From Orientallactaga sibirica (Eukaryota; Chordata; Mammalia; Rodentia; Dipodidae): a stretch of DNA of 64,000 nucleotides. The position numbers and the translations under genes were made by a program. Shown one piece after another: positions 22,626-33,882 of this stretch. The notes under the pieces are model-generated. The model ran no database searches. It saw nothing but the letters and a program-made list of their open reading frames with translations, and was not told where the DNA came from. Location: NCBI GenBank assembly GCA_036365145.1, contig JAEOAD010000031.1, positions 8,280,001 to 8,344,000 on the forward strand. Direction: 5' to 3'. The stretch's first letter is position 1. Every line of letters begins with the position of its first letter.

Positions 22626-24820
22626 TAGTGGGGGGAAAAACTATAACTGTGGGAAACGTGGCATAATTGTCAAAAGAGCATGAAATTCAATGTCTAAATT
22701 GAGACACAAGTCACGGTTCTGTTTGTTCTGCTACAGTTATAAATCACAAATGTCTCACTAAGATAGAAAAGGAAAACAAAGAACGACTCTGAGTTTTTCA
22801 ATTGTGCCATCTTGTGGAAACACCTACTATGTAGCAAGTCCAGCACATGGGGACCTTAAAGGCTTTCTGCATCCCAAGCACAGGGTTGTACGCATGGGCT
22901 CCTGAATTGAGGAGGCCAATTTCATATATTTAACAGAGCTATGAGCAGGTGTCCAAGAAAAAGATAAATCATACAGAACAGCACAATAGCAGATGCATAC
23001 TGTTTTCATAATTTCAATTTATAATAACAATTTAAAATAATAACTAATGCACTTTCATAGTAAATACCATTTAACTCCAGACACTTTTCTAAGAATTTAA
23101 ACACTAGTAACTTCGTAATTTTCACACACAGACCTGTTGAGATACAGAAAAAAGGAGTAGAGATTGCAAGTAGACAGCTGGTGTTGTGGTCTGAGTAATG
23201 TTCTGCCCTTAACATGCACCAAGATGCCCCTCATGTGTGTAGAACAGAGTCAAGTTGCCCCAGGGAATTCAGTATGGTTCATTAAACAGTATGGAGCTTA
23301 AACTCCCACACAAGCTAACCTACTGAAAATGGCTATCATTTCTATAGTTCTCACTTTTCTGGAAAAACATGAACTGTAGCATCACCTGATTTTAATAATT
23401 AAACATAATCTTTCACTTGGAAATTCTGTTTTCCTCCACACTCGTGTGTCCTGACCACTTAATTAAATGAATTACAAACTTCACAGAAAAGAAGACATTT
23501 CTTTAAATGTGTAGTATCTTACCATTCAGGTATTCAATAGAGCCTGGCTGTGGTTCCCAAAGTAGGGCAAACCACTTTAACAACCTTCAAAACTAAGGAA
23601 AGAGTGTATGTTAGCATTTATCCGTTTTTATTGGTGCTGTTTTACTTAGGGTTGTCACACATATATACATGCAGATACAGGCACATAGATGTATTCAAGC
23701 ATTCACACACATACATCAGAACTGAGCTCCATGGAGTTTGGTTACTAAAGGAAAGGAGAAACTCTGTACCATGTCTTATCATTGGTCTACACCGAATCTT
23801 GCCCTGAATAGTTGAGCTGCCTCACAGCAACAGAGTGTTTGTGGGGCCTGGCCTTGAGTGCAGGCTTCCTGTCCCTATCTTTCACCCTGACTCTGCTCAG
23901 GACAGCAGCCAAGTACTGACAGTCACTGGTGATGGGCTTATCTGTGGGAGTTGACAACTGGACTGTCCCTCATTAGAAGATACACTGCTGAGTTCCTTCG
24001 ATCTTAAGCAGTTATTGCACTTTGAAATGAATCCTATTCCTAGAAGTGGAGGGAATAGAGATGAAGATGAGGGACGTGATATTAACAGTTGGAGACCCAC
24101 TAGACTGACAAAGAAAATGAGCATAGTGGACCATCACAAACTCCATGGTAAATATAATCACATAGAGACCCACACAGTGTCAGCTATTCCAGGTCAGCTT
24201 AAGGCAATACACAGACATGCTACTGTGCAGCAGTATAGGAAGGCATAAAGGAGAGAAAGAGAGAGAAATAGAAAGCAAGCAGTTATGTTGTCCAACTAAG
24301 TATGGGTTGGTGGGACAAAGAAAGAAAATATTTGCTTAGGTACCAAACTAGAGATCACTGTGTTTTTTTTTAATGATGATAACCAATCTTCAAATGGAGA
24401 ACCTGAAGTTTAGTGTAACTTGCTTGAAGTTCCACAGGGGTAGAGTTAGAAAGCATTAAAAAAAAAACCCTGAAAGTTAGAAGAAGCCTGAACATGCACA
24501 TATTCATGTTTAGTAAAGGAGTATCTGGCACACCAGAGCTGCCTAAGTGAACATTATGAGTTAACATAACTAGGTGTCCTGGGTGGGATCCTGGAACAGC
24601 AAAAGGACAGTAGGATAGAAACTAAAGAGTTTTAGATAAACGTGGTCTTTGTTTAGTAATGTGTATTAATACATTATAACAAGTGGAGTATGTTAACGTA
24701 ATACTCTAATAACAGGAGAGATGGAAAGGGCCTCAATGGGAATTTCATGCACTCTTTTCATTTTTTTCTCTACAACCAAGTGATTTAAAACTTAAGTCTA
24801 GTTTTAAAAGTACAAAAGTG

Positions 24821-25089
24821 GACTGGAGAGATGGCTTAGGGGTTAAAGCGCCTGCCTCCTAAGCCTAAGAACACTGGTTCTAATGTCCAGCGGTTCCAAT
24901 CTCCAGGTCCCACGTTTAGCCAGATGCAAAGTGACGCAAGGGCACAATGCCTCACTTGACCACAAGGGGGCGCACACATCTGGATTTCATTCACAGCAGC
25001 TGAGACACTGCTGGCGCGCCCATCTCTGTCTTCCTCTCCCTCTCTCTCTCCCTCTCTCTCTCCAAAAAAATAATAAAAAATAAAAAAAA
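24821..25089 (+). mobile_element. B2-like SINE, long subfamily
   Basis: The head is gactggagagatggcttagg. The long-form block contains gacgcaagggcacaatgcct. A (TC)n tract and an A-rich tail follow. The target duplication agtacaaaag flanks it (24809-24818 and 25088-25097). Confidence 0.93.
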
Positions 25090-25221
25090 GTACAAAAGAG
25101 GGAAGGGTAGATTGTATGAGGGGAATAAATACAAGGTACATATGTACTTTATGAAAATGTACTTTTGTAACCTAGTGCCATGTATAATGAATATAATGCC
25201 AATGGAAAAATAAGCAAATAA

Positions 25222-25369
25222 GGGCTGGAGAGATGGCTTCACAGTTAAGGTACTTGCCTATGAAGCCTAACGAGCCAGGTTTGATTCCCCAGTACCCACA
25301 TAAGTCAGATGCATAAGGTGGCACATGTGTCTGGAGTTCATTTGCAGTGGCTGGAGGTTCTGGCATGCC

Positions 25370-25406
<37 letters not shown>

Positions 25407-25437
25407 TCACTCTCTCTCAAATGAGTAAATAAATAAG
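25222..25437 (+). mobile_element. B2-like SINE with (CA)n replacing part of the pyrimidine tract
   Basis: The head is gggctggagagatggcttca and the middle is ataagtcagatgcataaggt. A (CA)n run lies at 25374-25402, followed by ctctctctcaaatgagtaaa. Confidence 0.92.
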
Positions 25438-25484
25438 GATGGCACCAACATGTGTTGTTTCCATATTAAGTATGTCCATAACTA

Positions 25485-25545
25485 ATAAAAATAAATAATA
25501 AAAGAATTATATAAAATAATAATAATAATAAAATAAACAAATAAC
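25485..25545. repeat. A-rich (TAA)n simple repeat
   Basis: A run of AATAA and TAATAA units near the last intron's middle, with no gene context. Confidence 0.75.
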
Positions 25546-26430
25546 ATTCCTGAACTGTGATACAGGACTTGCCTAGCCTTAAGGGTCTTAAAAAGTTTCT
25601 TTGAGAAACTAGAAATGAATTGTAAATGACAGACTTGATTCTAATGTGGCCCAGCAATGTATTACTTTCTTCCTCGGTCTTGTGGACGCTCTTTCAATAT
25701 GCTGAGACTTCTTGTCTAGTTTGGTCCTTAAAACACTCCTGGGGGTGCACAGGCAGACACTTGATTCCCATCTTACAGATGAGGGTGATAAGACCCTGTG
25801 AGGTTAACCGTCTTTCTCTAGCTACCAGGCATTAAAGATTTTAAAAGAAACAAGGCATATAGTTTTGTGGAAAGAACAGGGGAGGATTGACCTTGCTGAG
25901 AAAGGGTCTTATGCTCAGAGGCCAGTATGGTGATGTACACGGAGGCTGTGAGTGAGAGGGGAGCTTGGCAAGAAATGAGAACTAAGGTGAAACAGATACG
26001 CAAGGGCCAGACAATGCAGAGCTCCCTGAATGGGTTTCAAAGCCATGCAGGTTAAAAAGTGGAGGAAAGGCAGTCAAAAGCTGATCTCTACAGCCAAGTG
26101 GCAGGCATTGGGCAATCCCAGTGAGACTCGGAACTGCAGAGGAGTGAAGTAAAGGCAATGTCAGTGTGGGCCTGGCCCAAGAAATGGTGCTCAGAGCAGC
26201 AGGGAGTTCTGCCAGCCTTGGCTGGCCACTGACCCCATAACCCATGCACAGGCAGACAAGAAGGTCTGTGCTTCTTCCCAGCCCAGTAGTTAGCCTGTGC
26301 TTGTGGCTATCTGGGTTCACCCTGAAGTTCTTCAGTGAGAGTTTGCCTTTTCCTGGATGGGAGCCATAGGGCTAATTTTGGGCTTTGGTTATAACTTGTG
26401 CGTATAACTTCCTCGTTCTCACTCTTCCAG

Positions 26431-26616
26431 GTCATTGAGTGTATTACCCAAGGCCGTGTCTTGGAAAGGCCCCGAGTCTGCCCCAAAGAGGTATATGACG
26501 TCATGCTGGGGTGTTGGCAGAGGGAACCACAGCAACGGCTGAATATTAAGGAGATCTACAAAATCCTCCATGCTTTGGGGAAGGCCACCCCAATCTACCT
26601 GGACATTCTTGGCTGA
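26431..26616 (+). CDS. NTRK3: NTRK3 terminal coding exon (TrkC kinase subdomains X-XI and C-tail)
   Basis: The exon codes for 61 residues from [10 protein letters not shown] to IYLDILG, then TGA at 26614-26616. It contains the end of the kinase C-lobe ([16 protein letters not shown], with the CW and the conserved subdomain XI Arg) and the short C-terminal tail. The tail tyrosine in PIYLDILG is the PLC-gamma1 docking site conserved in all Trk receptors (equivalent to TrkA Tyr785). [20 protein letters not shown] marks it as TrkC. The acceptor is ctcactcttccag and the frame is phase 0. The sequence is intact, and the stop is at the expected place, so this allele should give a full-length kinase end. 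Confidence 0.98.
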   Translation, partial: VIECITQGRVLERPRVCPKEVYDVMLGCWQREPQQRLNIKEIYKILHALGKATPIYLDILG

Positions 26617-26760
26617 TGGTGGCTGGTGGTCAAATATTCATACCCTGTTGCCTCCTCTCTTCCTGCCTCACATCTTCCTTGTCCACCTCACAACTCCTTT
26701 CTTTCATCCTTGAAGCAAACATCTTCATATAAACTCAAGTGCCTGCTACACATACAACAC

Positions 26761-26813
26761 TGAATTAAAAAAAAGAGAAAAAAAAAAAAAGAAAGAAAAT
26801 AAAAACCTTGTAA
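26761..26813. repeat. NTRK3: Purine (A/G-rich) tract in the NTRK3 3' UTR
   Basis: A run of A with sporadic G about 150 bp after the stop codon, including AATAAA at 26798-26803. This could act as a proximal poly(A) signal, but the A-rich surroundings make it equally likely to be incidental. Confidence 0.6.
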
Positions 26814-26823
26814 GGCAGTTTGG

Positions 26824-26880
26824 CATATATATTTATATATATATATATATATAAAACTATCTATCTATCTATATATATCT
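26824..26880. repeat. NTRK3: (TA)n/(CTAT)n repeat in the proximal 3' UTR
   Basis: A stretch of TATATA followed by CTATCTATCTATATATATCT. A similar TA/CTAT stretch exists at this place in TrkC mRNA of other mammals as I recall it. It is self-complementary and could fold. Confidence 0.85.
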
Positions 26881-29800
26881 ACAGAGAAATACCTTCTCTA
26901 GTACAGAGAGAAGCTGCTGAGACAGAAAATCATAGGACTTTAACAACTCAGAAAAATCTTAAATATTATTACCACAAACAAAATTCCCTTAACGTAAGCT
27001 ATGGCCTGTGCTGCTTCTGCTCTGGCTTTCCAGAGAACAACACCTTGACCATGCAAAGATGATCTTCGTTTTGAGATAGGAGGAGGTAAGGGGGTGCACC
27101 ATCACTGCTGTGCATGTGTGACCCTCCTGTAGCACGGCATAGGCGCGTGCACTGATCATGTTGATGATCTCAGCAGAGAAATGAAGCCAGAAGGCCCTCG
27201 GCACCTTGGAAATCTCTCATCTGCCCTTCCTCTTGTCCTCTACTTTGAGGCAATTTTTCTATTTTGTCCATTCTACAGAATATGTATCTTGATTCTTTTG
27301 GGAATCAATGATGGCACCTACGGGTAAACACAGAATAATGACTTCAGACTATGGGAAGAACAAACCCATCCAAGGACCAGTTAATACTGAACAAATAATG
27401 AAAGGCAGGACCGTGGAAAGTGCAAACCCCAACCTTCTTGGATGTAAACTCTGCTCAAGTTCCTTACTCGATTTCAAAATATGTGTCATTCTATCCCCTG
27501 AACTTGAAGAACTGGACTTTTGGACTCAAAGAACCACAGAAGTAAAAACAGCTGAAATCGGAACCCTAACAAGGCACTGCCACCCCTTTCCATTACTGGG
27601 AAGACTCCTTAGACCCACCTTTCATTTTCAAGTGCTCTGGAGAGTTGGGGGAGTTAGGAAACAGGCTCCCTGCTGTCACCTGCTATGGTGGACACAGCAG
27701 GTGTGGGGGCTCTGATAGCAAGACACTTAGTTGCTTGTAGGTAATTAATAGGCATGTACCATGGGTCCTGTTTCTTATCTTGCTTATCTATGATCTATCT
27801 CTATCTCCTGGGCTTCCCAAGTCCAAGGTGAACCCCACTGCCAGAAAGGAATCCAGGTGAAAGCCTGAGGCATTGTGTGTTTCTGGGAAGCAGGCACAGG
27901 CATGGGCAAGAGTCAGCAGAGTCCCTTGGCATTCTTGTCACGTTTTCAGCCCTTAGAAGGATTGATGCATCTGCCTTTGAGCTGTTGTGAAAAAGCAGGG
28001 ACTGAGAAATCGCTTTGTGGGCTGGGGGGCGGGTGGGAGGAGGAGCTAAAGCTTCTCTGGAAAATGTCCAGTGAGTGGCCAGTGCCGCAGACTTGGCATC
28101 TTAATGAGGACTGAGCTCTGACTAGCGAGTGAGAATGAAGCATCTGGGCTGGGGTGAGCTCCTGACCCAGCACCAGGGGAATCACTGCCTTTCCAACTGC
28201 TGCTGAGGGCCACAAAAGGGCAGATTCCCAGCCTTTCCTCATGCACGACAATGTCCCAGGAAGTCAACAAACCTGACTGCACGGAGTCATCCTGCTGGGG
28301 AGGGGGAGATATGCCCCTCCAAGGGCGCCTAGCCCTCCACCTCATCCCAAGCACAGAGTTACCTAATGGACTGACTTTATCCTGCCGGAGGCCCTTTGGA
28401 AACCTCTGACTCACCCCTCTCCTTGCCAGCTGAAGGAACTGTCTGCAGCCTGGATGCCCTGGGCAGCTGAAGGCAGCTGACCTGTGGGCATTCCTGCTTG
28501 GGGTTTAGGACTGAAGTATGTGTTTGTGGTTTTACTTCCTTTTTTAAAAAGACCAACACATGTTTTTATTCAAATAGAAAAGAGCTGTGCTCAGGTCATA
28601 GCCATGGTTGGGGTTCAGGGATCGATCGGCAGGGGTGCTCAGCTGGATTGAGGGGAGAGCTGGGTGAGCTGGGAATCCTACGTGGTTCTTCTGACTGTGT
28701 TGTGTGCCTATTCCCTGAGGGCTCTGGGGGAAAGCTCTTTGGACTGACTGCCTCAAGAAAACCTTTTGATATCCTGTGGCAATTTCTTCTCTTATCACCC
28801 TGCTAATTGCTCTACTTGAGCCCTCTGGTCTGCACTGGGGCTGTGAATGCTGGCTCCAAGGTCCCAAACAGATGTTGATCTGGATTATAAAGAGGAAAGC
28901 CTTCTGGGAGGGAATGACCTGGAAAGGCCTGAGGGAAAAGTGTCTTCTGGTTACCAGGGATGTTCTGAGGTGTATCCTTCCAGAATTAGACACTCCTGGC
29001 TTTGGTTTTCTTGACTGTGTGTTCCTAGAGCCTAATAATAATCACTGGTGGCCACACTAAAGAAGTGGGGAGATGGGATGGGTAGAGGCTGGTGGACAAT
29101 TAGGAACAAAGAACGTGTTCGGGTTTCAGCTTGAGGCATCGAGTTATCATGGCCAACTGGACTGAAGTGATTCACTGGGGAAATAAGCACCGAGGAGATG
29201 AACTTGCCAACTTGTCCTCATCCCAGCCCCGGGGGTCTCCACATTCGCACTGAGCTCATGTTTTCTCTTAATGTCCACCATAAGCAGCTACCTGTGGAAG
29301 AGGAGAAGACAGAGGGTGGACCACCCTCTCTGTGTAGAATAGATTTTACATGTTTACCTTGGCAGGTAAAGAGAGACAGGCAGAGAGAATGAGAAATGTT
29401 TTGAAGTGTAGAGAGGCAAAGAGCAGGGCTTTAGAAATTGAATGTGTATTTTAGGGTTCTGGGACTCTGGGGGTGTGCAGAGTGTTTTATTCATCCTGTA
29501 CTGGACAGGACCTCTAAGACTCACTTCACTGTCTTGATTTCTCTAAGTGCAGACTAAGGGATGTCCTGACTAATCCCTCACCCCAACCTAGCCTTGAATT
29601 CTTAGTTTCCAATGGCTTGAGTCACTGTGTCACTTTTTCTCACTGTCACTCTAGAATGCCTGGACAGCCTTCCTCAGGCCTTACATGCGCAGAAGGCTGT
29701 TGCTTCTGGGGACACCCTGTGGTTGGGCTGGGGTTGGCTCTCTGCTTTTCTACCCATGACATAAAAAGTGTTGAAAGTGTCTGCAACTACTTTAGACTGG

Positions 29801-32530
29801 TGGGTGTGGGGTGGCGTTGGGTCTTATGCCTCAGCCTAGCCTTCCTCTGAACCAGAAAAGAGCTGTTGAAGGTTTACTTATTTATTTACTTTTAGAGAAC
29901 CTAATGTGTTTAAGTAAGTCTTGAAATGACATCCCATCAGCCAATGCGGCCTCTCTCATCTGCTCCATCCCGTCCCCCTTAAACACATCTACAACTTCCC
30001 ACATCATAATAGATTGGCTCTGAGCTTTGCTAAAAGCAAATTCCATTGTGACTGTCGGTGAACTTTCCAGGGAGCCCGGATTTCTCTCCAGGCTACTTCA
30101 TTGCCACCTGATCCCCTTCCTGGACTGAGCAAGTCCAGGATGTCCATCATGGAACAAGGTGTCATGGCCAAGGGTCCCTCCTAGTTATTTCCTTTGGACA
30201 TGAGCCCAGTGGTTCTCTCTGATTATGTTTATGAACAGTGAGTGGACTCTGGAGTCACTAACCCTCCTGTAGTCAACAGACAAGGGACTTGGTGTTTCAT
30301 CCACTCAGCAGGTCATGCACAAGTTATCCCTAGAGAGAGCTTCCCTCTGGAGTCAAAGGGTCCTTCATCTTTCTGGCTTTGAGCCGAACAGTATCCTTCT
30401 TCTCTAATGATGCTTATTCGCCAGAACACACTAGTGCAAGTATTTCTGGTGCTAAATACTACCAAAGCCAGCACTCACAGGGGAGCCATCAGCTCTGGGG
30501 TTGGGCGAGACTCAACCCAGAAGTAAAACTGTGTCAGCGATGCCACGAGAGCACAGCGTACATTGGGCAAGACCACTGACATTCCTGTCTGTGACCTAAG
30601 ATACCCATGTGATTTGGGCTAAATCAGCTAATCAGGCTCTTAAATTATTGCACTTGTCACCCTTGACATGTTAAGAATTCAGGAAAAAAAAAAATCCTTA
30701 GGGTTCGTTTTGGTTACAAAAGTTATTTTCTGGGCCCATCTGCTTTGTTTATTTATTTATTTTATTTTTCAAGCTTGTTTGTTAGAAATGAGAGATGAAA
30801 TGAAAGATAAAGAAGGCAGAGAAGAGAAGTTACTAATGACAGTAAACTAATCATCAAAGGCACTAAGAAAGTTTAGCACTCAGTAAGTGTGAAGGGCACT
30901 GAGTCATGAGAGCCAGGCAGACAAGCCGAAAAGCTGATATTTGTACTCTTCAAGGGAGCCTGCCATCTTCAGCTATCCATCTCCCCCATTTTCACTCAAG
31001 TAGCTGAAGCCATTTCAAGAGACAGAGGTAAACCTTCCCACACCTCTCATGCAGACCACTGGCAATCTAACTCTAGGTCAAAAAAAAAAAAAAATGAGTG
31101 TTTTATCTTTATTTGCTAATTGTAAGGGACTGAGATGCTGAAAAGAGGTTGTTTTGAGGTTGCATTCCCTTCCCCTATGTAACAATGGACTAGTGGCTTA
31201 CTTGGCCTATTTTTCTGAATCATATAATAGTGTGATCTTGACACTGAGTCTTAAGACTGAAGGTCATTATAGTGCTTTGCTCAGTTGGGAGCTTAGAAAT
31301 ATCTGTAGGTGATCAGTGCTTTGAGCCACATGCAGTCCAGAGAGCCACTCTTGGAACCTCTGCAGAGCCTAGTGTCAGCTTTGGTTGAGTGCCAAGCTGC
31401 TAGAATATTCAGAGGTTTTTGCTTTAGAGGCAAGCATGGCACTGTGAGCCCTAGCCTTGTGAACTGCAGTTGTACAAATATGGATTTAATTTCTCAAGGC
31501 CCCCTTCTTTGATACCGAATACTTGCAGCCAATATCTAAAACAGGACTGGAAAAGGAACTCCAGGATCGGACATCATGATTAAAACATCAACATGGGCTT
31601 CAGAACATATTTTAGGATTATTTGAACACCACTGGGAGAACCTTCCTAGGCAGCTCTATTGCATGCTTTATATATTTGATGGGAATGACTTCAAAAGAAA
31701 GCCTGTTTGGACCAGCTAACTGATTGCAATTTAGGATTCTCTTTGCACCTTACTTTTTTTTTTTTTTTTTTGAGGATCCACAAGTGGACTGGCCTCTGAG
31801 ATGATCAGAAAGGTTCTGGTGGAAAATTTGTTATCATGTAAAACTTGATCATTTGGTGCTTCCTGAATTAAATTACGTTGACAATATCATCTGAGCATCT
31901 GAACATCATTCTTCCTAGTTTTCTGATAAATCTCCACACATCAACCATTTCTTTTTTAGGCAGGGGCTGCTTTGTGGGTTGGTATTGAAGCTATTAGCTC
32001 AGCAGGTGAAATCTCCCCTAAGAGGGACAGAACAGAGAGAATGCAAGAGGTTGATAATTTATTGCTTGCTCTGAAAGGCACTGGTGACCTTGGGGGATGC
32101 AGTGGCTACTCACACCTCTGCATTAGGTACCAGGGCTTTCACACAACATGGGCTGATCTACCTAGGGACCTGAAATTTGGCTTCTGACAGAGTCTCTGTT
32201 TATATGGTATTTCTTCCAAACATAATTTCTTTGTAACAAGTCTAGTCTCTGATGTACAACCATTACTTTTCTGTGAGATCTGTAGAGATTGAGGCTCCAT
32301 CAAAGAATACCTGCATTCTTTTTCTTTTGGCTGGCATACATTAAATTGCATAAAATAATGGATTTCATTGTGTCATGTTCAAATATGTGAGTATTTGGCA
32401 TTCAGATTCCCCTTCCTTTGTGGAAACTGTGCTCTAAGTTTAAAACAAGGCCTCATTTCATATTTGTAATAAGGAACGATGTCTTAAACCAGTGAGCAAA
32501 GCATTCTTTTTTTATAAAGAGGCAAGATAG

Positions 32531-32751
32531 GGCTGGAGAGATGGCTTAGCGGAGAGATGATTGCAAAGCCTAAGGACCCCAGTTCAATTCTCCAGGTCCC
32601 ATATAAGCCAGATGCACAAGGGGCACACACATTTGGAGATTGTTTGCAGTGGCTAGAGACCCTGGCACACCCATTCTCCCTCTCTCCTTTCTTTCTTTCC
32701 CTCTCTCTGTCTCTAATACATAAATAAATGTATAAATAAAATCTTTAAAAA
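32531..32751 (+). mobile_element. B2-like SINE inside the candidate 3' UTR
   Basis: It is the only SINE found between 26.6 and 44.9 kb. The head is ggctggagagatggcttagc and the tail is ctaatacataaataaatgta. A 17-bp target duplication, ataaagaggcaagatag, with one mismatch, sits at 32514-32530 and 32752-32768. It is a lineage-specific insertion in the sense strand and adds AATAAA-type motifs in its tail. Confidence 0.93.
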
Positions 32752-33844
32752 ATAAAGAGGCAGGATAGTAAGTTCTATTAAGTTTTCCTAATTACCCAGG
32801 AATATATTTGAGTTTCTAATCTATAAAGCTAGTTTTTTTTAATATATCCAGATAACACAGATGAAAGAGGCCTACTGGACATTTGCATCTGAGAAATATC
32901 TAGGCATTCAGGTCTTGCTTTAGTGTCTTATGAGAGGATTTGGTTTCTTCTCATTTTAGGCAGTCAGAAATTTAAATGGCTTTTTTTTTTGCAAGACCAA
33001 AGGTAGTGTAAGAGCCAAATATACATTGTGAAGAGTAGCAAAATCCTCCTGACCAAGTTAGAAGTCTGCATGATCAAATCTGGGTCTTGTATCTACTCTT
33101 TCGTTTAAAAAGCATTCATGAGAATTGCGTTTATAAAGAAAGAATTTTATAATTTTTAAGTGGTAGGGTATACTCAGTTTTCTTCCCTGGGAATCCAGTC
33201 CCTGTTTATTCTCTATTTTACAGCTACCTGACCCTCACCTTATGCCTCAGAACCTACCTCTGGGAGTGAAGGATAGGAATAATCCTGGTCCAAATGGTCT
33301 GACTGCTGCTGTCCATAGGAGAGAAGGAAATTTCAGCAAAGATTTTCTTTCATTTTTATTTATATATATTTTTTGCTTTCTCATTTTTCTCAATTTTCTT
33401 TTAAAAATTTTTGGTTCTTATCCTCTGCCTTCCACAGGACATATGATCCAGCTTCTTAAAGTCTGTGAAAGTCTTAATATGAGGTGAATCCCAGGACCAC
33501 AAACAGTTTGGACTTCAAACAGTGAGAAAATTGGTGGTGAATGATTCGGCACACAAAGCAGAAAACTTTCATTTCCTGCAGGCAGGATGGAATTGACTGT
33601 TATATTAAGACTTCTGAAAGAGCCCTGCCCTGGAGTAATTTCAGTGCTGTCAGACAATGTTGACATCTAGATTAACCTCTGGGCAGTGAATTTTACTGCA
33701 CAGCTCATTGAGATGCATGGGGCAAGACTCTGTGAATCCCATCTGGAACCTTTGGTGGTCCACCCTCTTCCTTCCCCACCTACTGCTCTCTTAGTCCATG
33801 AACTTTTAGCCTCCAGGAGCAAAGGAGCCATAGGGGTCTAACCA

Positions 33845-33882
33845 AGAGAGACAGAGAGAGAGAGAGAAAGAGAGAGAGAGAG
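33845..33882. repeat. (AG)n microsatellite
   Basis: About 38 bp of alternating AG with one AAAG interruption, inside the candidate 3' UTR. Confidence 0.9.

Noticed and set aside
28544..28993. A 149-codon minus-strand frame downstream of NTRK3
   Set aside because: It has no recognisable motif and overlaps other frames on both strands. It is in DNA better explained as 3' UTR.
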